Source: Pseudevernia furfuracea
Taxonomy: Eukaryota; Ascomycota; Lecanoromycetes; Lecanorales; Parmeliaceae
Assembly: GCA_022315425.1 (NCBI GenBank)
Contig: JAIUPT010000006.1
Coordinates: 1-28,223 of the forward strand
Direction: 5' to 3'
DNA length: 28,223 nucleotides
In this document: positions 10,529 through 20,778 of the stretch, piece by piece
How the letters are laid out: every line of letters starts with the position of its first letter
How positions within the stretch are numbered: position 1 is the stretch's first letter
Translations under genes and position numbers: made by a program
The notes under the pieces: model-generated
Databases searched by the model: none
The model's input: the letters and a program-made list of their open reading frames with translations, nothing else
What the model was told of the DNA's origin: nothing

Positions 10529-12464
10529 ATGCAGAGATTAGCCATGCATGCGGCCGGCGTGCGTGCCAGTGCCAGTTTGGGCCCTAGGCAGGTGCGTGTT
10601 GCACTTGCCCATCGAATCCTTGCTAACTTTTGTCGTGAGGCGGACTAAATGCGACACATGCGCTGCGCTGCTCATGCTGGCTCAATATGCAGCTATGTGC
10701 TCCATTACTGAAATGGACGTCTGGTTACACAGATTATCAAACAGTGCAGCTTCCAGCCAAGGTTGCATCTGGCGGCAGCTCGGCTGCCTCAGCGCAGAGC
10801 GCTACGCATTCAGACAACAATTCGATCGCAGTACAGCAAACATGAGAAGGTAAGGTACCGACACGGTTTGGCCAGTTCAGTGACAAGCCTGTAATCCCAT
10901 TTCCTGGCAGCCCTGGACATTGCTGCCAACTGTACATGACAATGCTCAAATCACACTAGTCATGTGGCATGCAGGGTGACAGCAGCACTACTGACTACCG
11001 CATCTTCATCCAAGATAAAGGTAAGCACATCAAATCATGACATTTTGCACATTATCTGCAAGCACAAGTGTGCAGTCAATGCTCAAATGCTGAAGTGCTG
11101 CACAGGTGGCAAAAATGTCTCTGCCTGGCATGACATTCCCTTGTGGGCTGAAGATGGTCTTCTGAACTTCATCTGTGAAATACCAAAAGAAAGCTCTGCC
11201 AAGATGGAGGTTGCTACGGTGCGCAAAGGCATTAGCATCACATCTCTGTTTGCATCTACATCAACATGTTAAGCCGGTTGGTCTTGACTACATGCACACG
11301 TACACATGCACATGCCTGCCTTCACTACTGTAGGATGAAGAGGGAACTCCAATCAAGCAAGATATCAAGAAGGGCAAGCTGCGATTCTACCCTTACAATA
11401 TCAACTGGAACTATGGGCTGCTGCACCAGACATGGGAGGACCCAAATCATCACAATTCTGATGTTGATGCAGCTGTAAGCCTGGTGGGCCACAAGATGGC
11501 CTAGCACTCATGCATATCTGCAAAGCTTTCTTGCACTTAGCTCTGCAACAAGTCAAAGTGCTCACAGGGATTAGTCATTCATTTCCACCACTTTGTGCTT
11601 CTGATTTGGTTGCTGCTTCTGCGCAGTGTCTGCATGTCTTTCATACTGCTTAATCTGCTGGAATCAAGCTCTACCCTTGCAGCAGGAGCATGCAGCAAAT
11701 CTAGTCTGAGCATGATGAATTACATGTAGGGAGACAACGACCCAGTGGATGTTGTGGAAATGGCGGCCAGACAGGAGTCATGGGAGCAGTGTACATGGCA
11801 AGTACTTCCTGCTCCAGTTTCTGCTATTTCTCTGCTGCTTCCGTCTGGTTCGAACTCATGCCAAATGTTTTGTACCTGTGAGACAGGGCCTGGTATTGGC
11901 TACAGGTCAAGCCTTTGGGGGTTCTTGCCATGATTGATGATGGTGAGCTAGACTGGAAGATTATTGCCATAGATGTCAATGATCCCAAGGCTTCCTCTGT
12001 AAATGACATTGAGGACGTTGAGAGGTAATCCCCCACCTAAATCTAACAGCTGAGCCATTTGCACTGGTCAGCGGCTTTTCTGCTGAGCAATTGCAGCATT
12101 CGGCAAGCGTATTACAGCCATCCAAATTCCAAGTTTGCAACAATATCACAGACCTGCAACAATATGACAGCTATTTATTGGCAACGCTGGCAAGTGCAAA
12201 ATGGTATACAAAGTCTTCCTTGGTACAGGACAGATGCATTTAGCCTGGGTATATTACAGGGAGTTCCCTGGAGAGGTTGACAAGATCCGCACATGGTTCC
12301 GTGACTACAAAACTCCTGATGGCAAGCCCCAGAACAAGTTTGGCTATGATGACAAGGCCATGAACAAGGAGTTCACTCTGGGCGTCATCAAGGAGACCAG
12401 CGGCTTCTATCAAAACCTGCTGAGTGGCAAGACTGAAAACACCAAGGGACTAGCCTTGAAGTAG
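10529..12464 (+). CDS. PPA: Soluble inorganic pyrophosphatase, family I, probably plastid-targeted
   Basis: It hydrolyses pyrophosphate to two phosphates with magnesium, pulling biosynthetic reactions forward. Exons: 10529-10591, 10733-10849, 10975-11020, 11106-11218, 11334-11474, 11730-11797, 11906-12024, 12260-12464; joined, with one base restored, they give about 290 residues. Clear family segments are WHDIPLW, EIPKESSAKMEVAT, GTPIKQDIKKGKLR, YPYNINWNYG, the metal-binding signature GDNDPVDVVE, AMIDDGELDWKIIAID, and the C-terminal WFRDYKTPDGKP. The length and the IPKES/GDNDPVDVVE motifs fit the eukaryotic/plastid type rather than the shorter bacterial one. The first two exons encode an Ala/Arg/Ser/Gln-rich leader with few acids, suggesting an organelle transit peptide; exons 1-2 rest on splice signals and phase only. 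Exon 6 needs one extra G at about 11762 (GGCGG for GGGCGG) to read EMGGQTGVMGAVYM. Intron 6 has a GC donor. Confidence 0.92.
11798..11905 (+). other. GC-AG intron in the pyrophosphatase gene
   Basis: The upstream exon ends GTGTACATG and the intron starts GCAAGTAC; it ends TTGGCTACAG. The join gives GAVYM followed by VKPLGVLAMIDDGELDW, matching the conserved family sequence without gap in phase 0. The donor GCAAGT is identical to that of the GC-AG intron in FtsZ1. Confidence 0.8.
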
Positions 12465-13090
12465 AAGCTTTCTATGGTTGATTTGATCCTGCAGGATGTG
12501 ACACAACAGTACAACGTGATGATCCAACTGATCCTGTTATACTGTTGTCCCTATTTGTTATATGATAACTGCTGCAAATGCAGTGCATTCGCTCACTTTT
12601 CTAAGGTCCAGTTTCAAGCACACTCAGATGCTCATTGCCTCGAGCATTATCAGTACTGACCTCACTAGTGCTGCTTGAAATTGGTCACTCGTAGACAAGC
12701 ATGCAAATGTGCAGCTTGTTACTGTCTTCACACGCATGTACACGTCTGTCAGTGCCAAGGCGTGGCAGCCAGGCCTAAGTGCCCCAAACCAACCTCTATT
12801 TGGTGTTGATACTAGAAAAGGTAAAGAGAAAATACAATGCCAGCTAAGTCTGTGTAGGCATGTGAACGGTCGATCGCTCGTTGACCGCCGCGTTGACCGT
12901 GCAGCGCTTTGTGCAGCGCTGCTATTTTTCGCGTACTGCTCCATTCGCAGCATGGCGAGGTCAGATGGGAGCTTTGGTTGCAGAACTTTATCGTCCAACA
13001 ATCAAAACCAGCTGCGCGCGAAACCTATATCGAGTTGAGTGCATGCGTCGAAGGTGCAACAATTTCTAAGATCCAGTTAGGGGGACGAGA
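12465..13090. promoter_or_regulatory. Intergenic: pyrophosphatase 3' end and diflavin reductase promoter
   Basis: This is a gene-free stretch. The left half should contain the pyrophosphatase 3' UTR; I found no TGTAA there close to the stop. The right part, around 12865-12935, is richer in CpG (CGGTCGATCGCTCG, GACCGCCGCG) than the rest and lies about 150-220 nt before the next start codon, so it is the best place for a promoter. No TATA box is seen. Short open frames here have no recognisable features. Confidence 0.4.
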
Positions 13091-16000
13091 ATGCCCAATG
13101 GCCCATCTGTTTACAATTCTTTGTGCGATCGCTTTGGTTTAGAGGAACAGCACCGATCGAAGCTCTTCTGGGCAACCGTTTTAGGCACTCCCGTTCTGCT
13201 GTGGGCCCTAAGCAGCAGATCAAAGGCCAAAAAGAAGCCTGACACACACATAAACGCCTTCTTCCAGGATAAATCTGCTATCCGTGCTCCTTTAGCGCAG
13301 CAGCCGAAGCGAAAGGGTACAGGATTTCATAGCTTCCTTAAGGAGGTACCTCAAGCACACCGAGATGCCACCAGCTTTGGTGCCTTCTTGAAGGCTCCAG
13401 CATCAGCTGCTGCTGTCGTAGCAAGTAATGCACCTAGTCAGCAAGCCTCCAAGGGCCCAAAGGCCAGCGACGTTGTCATCTCTGTGCTATTTGGGACAGA
13501 GTATGGTTTCAGCAAAGAAGTGGCAGAAAGAGTTGCTGCTGCCATAATGGCATGCGGCCCATATTGGTATGCAACAAGAGCTCACACCAAGAAACGTCAT
13601 ATCCCAAAGTTCTGCTGCATCAGCCAATTGGTTTTCTGGCTTGCAGGGTCAAGCTGCTTGATATGGCTGACCACGCTGATGGCCTGGACCTCAGCACAGA
13701 GCAGGCTGTCATTGCTGTCTGCTCAACCAGGTGTATCTCTGACTTCCCTTGTCAGGCCGACCATGCGTAATATCTCACAGCAGTACGCCTGAGGCTGCTG
13801 CCCAAGCTGCAGAGCCATGGTGAAAGCTGACCAGTGTCTTTCCTGTAGGGTGATGGTGTAGCGCCAACTGAGGCTCGTGAGTTTGTGACTGGTTGGGAGC
13901 GATGCAGCACTAGCATTGCCAAGCATTCCCTTTGCTGTCTGTGCCCTTGGTGACAAGTAAGACATCTGCTCCCATGTTTTCACACAATGACCTCGCTTGA
14001 CTTGGAGTCAACACAATCGCATCATGCTCCTGACATACATGCAAACCAGCGCTTGCAAGCTTGTCACTTTCCAGAACATCACATATTCCTACTGTGACAC
14101 TCAGAACAAACAGCTTGGCATGACGGGACTTGTGCTCAACACACCTAGCGCTTGCTGGAATGTGTTACTACTGCTGTTACTGAATCTTCTTGGCGTTTTC
14201 CAGCCGTACAACACCCAGCACACGCCAACACAGCCTGCCATGCAATGCTGATGTTTGCTGATGTTGCACAGGTCCTATGTCCATTCTGTGCATGTGGCAA
14301 ACAGCTGGACAGCCGCTTTGAGTCTCTGGGTGCAAAGCGCTTTGCAGACAGAGTCGACATACATAAAGAGGATCTGCCAGCCATTGACAAGTGGTTGAGT
14401 GGGGTGACAATCAGCCCTACAGGCCTTGCAGCTGCAGACATTCCAGGAAACAGAAGGTATGCATGAGGCTCTACTTAGTGCTGTTTAACTAGTCATACTC
14501 CCAGCGCAACAGTCGAGACAACCCATTCACAGCAGTTTCTACACTTCTGTTACAGCATGTCCCTTGAGCCTGCTGACATGGCATTCCTGCTTATTTACCA
14601 CATCCTACATCACGTCCTACATTTAACCTGTGCCTGCGCATCGACCATGCAAGCTTTTGCCCAAGCAGTCTAATGCAGATTTTACAACTTGTCACAAGAA
14701 TCGTGGCATTTCACCTTTGCGTACAGTCTTCAATCAAGCAGTCTTCTACTTCATGACAGAGACGTCACGTTTTTGTTGGGTGAAACCCTACATGGTGACT
14801 CTATATTATGTTGTGTTTCAGGTGTCGTGGGTGATGCCGCTGAGTCAGCAGCTGCTAAACCCAAGAGGTGGGGTAAGAGCCGCCCCTTCCATGGCAGGTT
14901 GTGGCTGTGGAGGGCATGTGCAACCTTGCATCAGGAGACGACAAGGACACCATCAGGGTGGGAAATTGATCTTGGGGAGTCTGGCTTGCAGTACACCCCT
15001 GGAGATGCATTGGGGGTGTACCCCCTCAACTGCAATCAGGTATGCAGCGCACCTTGTCTCAATGTACTAAGGCAGCAAAGTTTTGTGTCAGATGGTCTGT
15101 GTCAGATGGTCTGTAGACTGGTTTCGTCCGCTTGCTATTGTGTCATCAGGAGGACTTGTCAAAGTCACGGATTAGCCTGTGTATGCATGAATGATCTGGA
15201 TGAAAAGGCAGAAGTTGAGGCGTCCATAGCTCAGGAGGCACATGTTTTAAGGAAAGCTAGCTGCCACATACAATACTGCACAATAGAAGGGGGTTCCTGT
15301 GCTTGCTGATCAATAAACTGGTTGCACAGGCAGTGGAGGAGCTTCTACAAGTGCTGGGGCAGGAGGGGCAGCAGCAAGTGGCCCTGCCCTTCCTGGCACT
15401 ACCAGGACCATGATGAGCAGGCCCAATCTGCAGAGCATTCCCGTCAGCTGCCCTTACAGGAGGCCCTTGTCAGTGCTATGATCTCAGTCAAACTCTGCAC
15501 CTGACACTGCTGGGCAATGGCAGCAATGGCTTCACAGACTGCTGCACTTGTAAGCAGCATTTGTCTCTGAACCCAGGCATTTCTGCAGCCACACCTTGGC
15601 ACAGAGTCACGCAAGAACACAAATTTAACACATAGCATCACAGATTGCTTGTGCATTCTGCTGAGCAGCATATATAGCAGAAGCTTCAGCATCATTGCTG
15701 TTGTTGTTACACAATGAGGCATGTGAATTGCGCTGACATGAGATGGAAGGCCCCTTGCCCGTATCTGACGACATGTTTGTTATGCACAGGAGCCCCAAGC
15801 CAGAGCTGTTGCAGCTGCTCTTTGAACACATGCCTGCTCCAGCCCAGCAAGCATCAAAGCATGCTGACAGCAACGGCCACAGCTCACAAGACACAAGTGC
15901 CCTCAGGAATGGCAATGGGCCACAATGCTGATGGCAACAGTACCAGCATGTATGGAAACCAGCCAAACCAGCAAATGGGCACAGCAAAACCTGCCAATGG

Positions 16001-18051
16001 ACACAGTCATGCTGCAGAAATCAATGACACAGCAGCAGTGGCAACGGCAAGGACAGTCATAGCAGTCAGAATGGCAACAGCAGTAACAAGCCTGTGATAC
16101 ATGTGGATGGTCACGGCCAATGGCATCAGCCAAGATGAGGCCCATCAGCAGGCCAGAGAGCTGCCAGGACGTCTTACAGGATGAAGTAGAGGCCTATTTA
16201 GACAAGCGCCACATCATCGATATCTTGCATGACTTCTCAGGCTGCCAACCCCCTCTTGCCACCCTGCTCAGCTGCTTGCGCCCGCCTGCAGCCCGCCTGT
16301 ATAGTATATCCAGTAGCCAGCTGGAGCATCGCACACATGTACAGATCACAGTCGCGGTTGTGAAGTATATGGCGCTTGGCAGAAATAGGATTGGAGTGAC
16401 TCTACCTTCCTGAAAGAGAGGATGCAGGTAGGCTGTATCACCTGTGGCTTAGGGCCTTTGCTGTTCGTTGTGCACAAGCCTGTTGCAGTGTGCAAGCTAA
16501 TGGCACAACTTGCTGCCACTGTTCACGCCATCTCAGCTTCCTGGGCTTTCAAAGCTGTTGACAACCACCCTATGCCACTTGAAGCACAGCAGCAATTTTT
16601 TTGTATCATTGTGTGCCCGCAGCTGTCCTGCCATTGCCATGCAATGCTGTGTAGCTATCTAGGTATGGCATGTATCTTGTCTGGGATCAGCTGCTACTGT
16701 CAACAGCATCTGCTGCAGATTAAAATCTGCAGCAGATGCAGCGTCAATTCTGACGCTGCTGGTGGCATTCAGGTGGGTGATCATGTGCCAGTGTATGTAG
16801 CCAAGAATCCAGACTTCAGGCTTCCTAAGGACCTGGGCACCCCCATCATCATGGTGGGCCCTGGCACAGGCCTTGCCCCCTTCAGGTCCACACTTCCTTC
16901 CACCTGCTTTTGCAACAACAGTTGTGACAACACATACTTTTTGGACATAGTTTTGTCATCTGGCCATTGCTGCAGCTCTGTTTGCTCAAAGATCACACCT
17001 GATTAGCAAAATGATTTGTGGATGAAACTTGCTTGCTGGATAGGACTGACAGTCGCCTAACACGCAATGCAGGTCCTTCATGCAGGAGCGGATACACAGC
17101 CAGAAGAGCTCAGGCTTGCAGCTTGGGCAGAGTGTGCTGTACTTTGGCTGCCGCCGCTCTGATCAGGACTACCTGTATGGTCAACAGCTGCAGCGGTGGG
17201 CTGATCAGGGTAGCCTCACCCTATTTACTGCTTTCTCCAGACAACAGGTCAGTGCCAGCAATGCATGCAGACCCGTGTAGATTCAACTCTGTGGGAACTG
17301 CAAGTTCAGTACTTGCATAAAATGCTGTTCTTCTTATGAGTTTCACACTGACCCCTCTCAGGCTGGCCTCCTAGCATTGGCTAGTGTTGAGTGAGCACTC
17401 TAAGGTGAAAGTGCAGCGCCATTCACAGATCTGGGAGTTGTTACCCATGCACATTTGTAATCAGGTCGTATTCAGCCACTTGCTCTGGTCACATGGTTGA
17501 AATCATGCTATGCGACTGCAGGCCCAGAAGGTGTATGTTCAAGACAGACTGAGAGAGAGTGGTAAGCTTGTGTGGCATCTGCTGCAAGAGGGGGCACATT
17601 TCTATGTCTGCGGTGATGCGGCCCACATGGCTGGCTCTGTGGAACAGGCCCTGCTGCACATCATTCAGCACCACCAGGTTTGGCCTGCTGCTTCACCTTG
17701 TTCTGTTTTCTGTAGCAGCGAGGAGGATATAAAGGCTATGATGATACGCCCTTGTTCAGCTACATCCTTTCTGCTTGGAGCGTGCGGTGTGCATTGCTAT
17801 CAATCCCCAATATCATATACTGTATGCACAGAATGCATCATTCTGCTGAAGCTTGCATGGACCGAATGTGAGCATGTTGCATTGTATGGTAGTAAAGTGT
17901 CGTCAGCAGCATGCCATATTGTGCCAGACAATGGTGTCACACATCCCTTGCTGCGTGCTCAGTGCGAATGGGGGATACACAGTGTTGCAGAGCAGTACTT
18001 GGGAGGCTTTAACGGCAACAGGAGCGCTACCAGAGAGATGTTGGGTTTTGA
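13091..18051 (+). CDS. Membrane-anchored NADPH-dependent FMN/FAD diflavin reductase (cytochrome P450 reductase/CysJ/MTRR class)
   Basis: Enzymes of this class pass electrons from NADPH through FAD and FMN to an acceptor such as cytochrome P450. Exons: 13091-13566, 13647-13730, 13849-13956, 14272-14456, 14822-15039, 15330-15486, 15790-16427, 16773-16885, 17073-17247, 17522-17677, 17963-18051. Near the N-terminus is one hydrophobic helix (LFWATVLGTPVLLWAL) followed by a basic run, typical of a P450 reductase anchor, then a Pro/Ala/Ser-rich linker. FMN domain: VLFGTEYGFSKEVAE, AVCSTQGDGVAP, FAVCALGDKSYVHFCACGK. Connecting and FAD domain: YTPGDALGVYP, LDKRHIIDILHDFSG, ARLYSISSSQLEH. NADPH domain: IIMVGPGTGLAPFR, VLYFGCRRSDQDYLYG, HFYVCGDAAHMAGSVEQA. 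It ends RYQRDVGF, where P450 reductases have an aromatic residue. The FMN domain is closer to CysJ/MTRR than to typical P450 reductases, so the acceptor is uncertain. Many one-base corrections are needed (near 13728, 13872, 13887, 14282, 14895, 14962, 15385, 15476, 15486, 15925, 16045, 16115, 16400, 18012), most in short homopolymers; frames elsewhere are open and splice sites intact. Confidence 0.88.
15845..16120 (+). other. Asn/Gly/His/Ser-rich insertion coding segment within the diflavin reductase
   Basis: Within exon 7 of the reductase, between the connecting-domain helix LLQLLFEHMPAPA and the conserved LDKRHIIDILHDFSG, about 85-90 codons encode low-complexity sequence with repeated Asn-Gly, Gly-His and Ser-Ser pairs (for example NGHSSQ, NGHSHAAEIN, DSHSSQNGNSSN). 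P450 reductases have no such stretch at this place to my knowledge. The reading frame changes at least twice inside it, but each frame segment keeps the same composition, so it is coding rather than an unspliced intron; no good GT-AG pair removes it cleanly. Confidence 0.6.
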
Positions 18052-18317
18052 GAAACACTATTCTGTGACACATTGTTCTGAGAGAGCTTGTGAGAGATGC
18101 AGTGTTTAGGATGAGGGCACAAGCTGATAGGGCTAGATGTCTCAACAATCTGCAACAGTTTGCAATGTCTGACAGAAAGCGCTGGACAAACTTGGAGACA
18201 AACGAATGACGACATCTCCGTCGGACTGAAGACTCCAGCTTGAGCTGTGCAGCAGCTATGCGTCTTCACGATGACATCATCGATGAGCTGGCCTGTGCTA
18301 GGCAGACATGTGTATGC

Positions 18318-18442
18318 AATGTAACTTTCTTAACCAGCAGCAGCCATGGTTCACAATATGTCATGAGCTAAGCTACCTGCCCATGATAATGGCGGTATGA
18401 ACCAAATGTGACGTAACATAGTCATCATTTGGCCCTAACACC
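18318..18442. repeat. Split direct repeat B2 (outer left end)
   Basis: It begins AATGTAACTTTCTTAA and ends GGCCCTAACACC, and is nearly identical to B1 at 18689-18813. It contains GGTTCA and TGAACC as an internal inverted pair, and the small hairpin CCATGATAATGG. Left flank is GTGTATGC. The TGTAA at its left end also lies about 270 nt after the reductase stop and could serve that gene's 3' end. Confidence 0.88.
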
Positions 18443-18513
18443 CCCCACTGCCCCAGGGCCAGCAAAAGCAAACGCCCCAGAGCCAATAAACAAGCACAGG
18501 GAGGGAGGGCGGG

Positions 18514-18691
18514 ACAGTGCTTTATGGCCCCACCCTGTTACCAGGTAAGCTCAGCTTGAAGTGCGCTTGCGACTAACGAAACAATGTTGCTGCTGCACAC
18601 TGACTGCAAACTAGTATCACAAACTCTGCTCACTAGTGAATCCACTTGTCTGCACGTGCTTGACTGTGAGGCCCTAAGACATTTAACCAAT
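18514..18691. repeat. Split direct repeat A2
   Basis: It begins ACAGTGCTTTATGGCC and ends CATTTAACCAAT, and is nearly identical to A1 at 21815-21987, which is 5 bp shorter through small single-base indels. Its last three bases (AAT) are also the first three of B1. Between B2 and A2 lies a 71-bp purine-rich spacer not found elsewhere in the window. Confidence 0.9.
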
Positions 18692-18813
18692 GTAACTTTC
18701 TTAATCAGCAACAGCCATGGTTCACAATATGTCATGAGCTAAGCTAACCTGGCCATGATAATGGCGGTATGAACCAATGTGACGGTAACATGTCATCATT
18801 TGGCCCTAACACC
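18689..18813. repeat. Split direct repeat B1
   Basis: It is nearly identical to B2 at 18318-18442 and directly abuts A2, sharing AAT. The A2/B1 junction therefore has the sequence expected if the right outer end of the element (A1) were joined to its left outer end (B2). Confidence 0.88.
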
Positions 18814-19050
18814 ATATACCAGTGTAAACTACAGCTACATCTACAACAGACAGGACCTTAGCACATGTTAGCTGGGCCTCATCATCCCGGAATGTGAGGC
18901 AACAAAATCTCCACAGCACCCACACCAAAAACCCAACGGGCTTATCCGCTTGCAGGAACCACCAGGCCTGGATCCAGCTAGCCTTGCCAATCATTACAGC
19001 AAACTGTGTGCCAGTAGTATCACCCCACAGCAGCACAGCTTGGACCCCAG

Positions 19051-20137
19051 CAGTGCCTTGACCTGTACAGCAAAGGCTTGACAGAGGCAGCTAGCCTGCA
19101 GCAAAAGTCTGTGAAAGACAGCACTAGGAAAGCCCGGACCACTGCTGTCAGGGAACTAGCAGACTGGCTGCAGGCTAATGCAACATGCAAAAGATCATTG
19201 CAGACAGCCACTTCCAGAAGATTTGCTTGTATACTTCACACAGCATTGGCTACCCAACCATGCTGGGTCAGACACAGCAGCAGGGGAGCTCATAGCAGCC
19301 CCAAGCAGCCTGTCAGGTGTCAAATCACATCTGCCTACAGAGTTTGAGGTGCTAGGGCGCAACAGGGGACTGGGACACAGCCACACAGCAAGGCAACCCA
19401 ATGCACAGCATGCAAGTGAGAAGCATGCTGAAGGGGTATGCAAATCATGCCACAGAGCTAGGGTACCAGAAAAAGGGGGGCAGTCCCCCTGACCCAGGCA
19501 GAGATGCATGCATTGCTTAACAGCATGTATCAGATGCCCAGCAACACCTCTGACACAGCCCAGCAGCTGCTGCTTGTGCGAGACAGCTTGCTGTTCAGCA
19601 TACTGTGGCAGACTTGCTACAGGGGCTTCAATGCAGGAGGGGTCAGGCTGGCAAACATTGTGCTGCCTACTGGAGGCATTGCTGTCCCTTACCTGATGCC
19701 AAACAAGCTGCAACCTGGAGCCATCTTGCACCTGCTGCCAGACACCACTAAAACAAGAAAGGAGGGCACAGCAGTGTCACCCTGACCTGTGACCTCCTTT
19801 GCCTGTCCACCTGGTTCCAGCTAGCCGTAGCCCAATATGCTACAGCAGGGCAGCCCATTACGAACTACCTCACCAGACCCCTGCAAGTTGGCACCAAGAG
19901 ATACACAGAGAAGGGCATGACCTGCAGCAATGCAGGGCACGGTTTGACAAAATACCTGAAGGAGCTGGGCATGTACACAGGTCAAAGTGTGCACAGCACA
20001 ATGAGAGGCAGCATGATTCACAGGGCAGCTTGCAGATGCATGACACACTCAAGGAAATAGGTGAAGCTGCTCTGTGCAGTGAGCAGAATGCAAAGTACTA
20101 TACCGACATTCACAGGCCAACCAGGTACCGGTCCTAA
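19051..20137 (+). pseudogene. Tyrosine recombinase of the DIRS/Kangaroo-like element, frame-broken
   Basis: Tyrosine recombinases insert the circular DNA form of DIRS-type elements. The reading goes through several frames: 19051-19200 (KDSTRKARTTAVRELADWLQ), about 19190-19330 (LPEDLLVYFTQHWLP), about 19330-19490 (MHSMQVRSMLKGYANHA), 19490-19770 (LFSILWQTCYRGFNAGG), 19770-20040 (KYLKELGMYTGQSVHS), then 20040-20137 (EAALCSEQNAKYYTD). The box A arginine is probably the codon at 19621-19623, and the nucleophile one of the two tyrosines at 20096-20101. The box B HxxR motif reads H-S-T-M-R at 19992-20006, so the usual arginine position holds Met. No ATG opens the first frame and a stop lies just upstream at about 19012. 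At least four frame changes and the box B change suggest a dead copy, although sequencing indels may explain some of the breaks. It ends in a stop at 20135-20137, 20 bp before the convergent RNase H-region remnant. Confidence 0.75.
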
Positions 20138-20157
20138 AGCTGCATTGATTCAGACAC

Positions 20158-20719
20158 TCAGCTGAACTTTACAAGGTAGGCAGTGAATAGGTAGATTGGC
20201 TTGTCCTTGTCCTGTCCTTGCATGTTTTTAGGAGCTCTAGAGCCAATGGTGTACAATTTATCATAATAGGACAGCTCATGAACAGCAAAAACTGGCAACT
20301 GGCTTAAGCATAGCTGTCCAGAAACACAGAAACCTAGGTAAATCACAATAGCATTTGTTTGCTCAGCTAGAAGCTTGTTGATGACTGCTCCTATCAAATG
20401 AAAAGGTGAAACACCCACAACATACCACTACGACCATGGACTGCATGCATCCTTGGCCAAGTTCTGAAACATGGCACTGGCTGCAAGTGCTGCTGGTGTA
20501 AAATACTGTGAGTAAAACCTAGACACATGGTGTCTGGTCCTGAGCACCACCAGCAAAAACATCCAAGTGGGAAAGCCCACCGCACACCGTCACTAGACAG
20601 CATGCAGATGTGCCTAAATGCTGACTTGGACCATGAAAAATCTCAGAACTGTCCTCCGCCCTAGATAGCATGTCAGCATGCAAACAAAGCATCATGCAGC
20701 ATTGGAAATTCGGCAGCAA
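20158..20719 (-). pseudogene. C-terminal RT/RNase H-region remnant of the DIRS/Kangaroo-like element
   Basis: Read on the minus strand and across frames, the order is ADMLSRAEDSSEIFHG (20680-20630), HLDVFAGGAQDQTPC (near 20545), then FYSQYFTPAALAASAMFQ-like sequence (near 20500), and PFHLIGAVINKLLAEQTNAI followed by FAVHELSYYDKLYTIGSRAP. The D-x-LSR motif, a DVFA block and then PPF-x-LIG are the usual tail of the RNase H part of DIRS-type polyproteins. Only this tail remains: no reverse transcriptase motif (such as YxDD) is found upstream towards 21200. Three frame segments are needed. It converges on the tyrosine recombinase, with stops 20 bp apart. Confidence 0.65.
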
Positions 20720-20778
20720 CCATAGCTTACAGCAGCTGTGGCTTCATCACTACATGGCAACATCCACAGTAGCATAAG

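Noticed and set aside
11840..11862. tRNA-like B box GGTTCGAACTC
   Set aside because: It lies in a pyrophosphatase intron, with no A box or cloverleaf upstream.
15186..15309. Possible extra reductase exon (open stretch with DLDEKAEVEASIAQEAH)
   Set aside because: Joining the exon ending at 15039 directly to 15330 already gives the expected continuous reductase sequence in phase, and this stretch matches nothing in the family.
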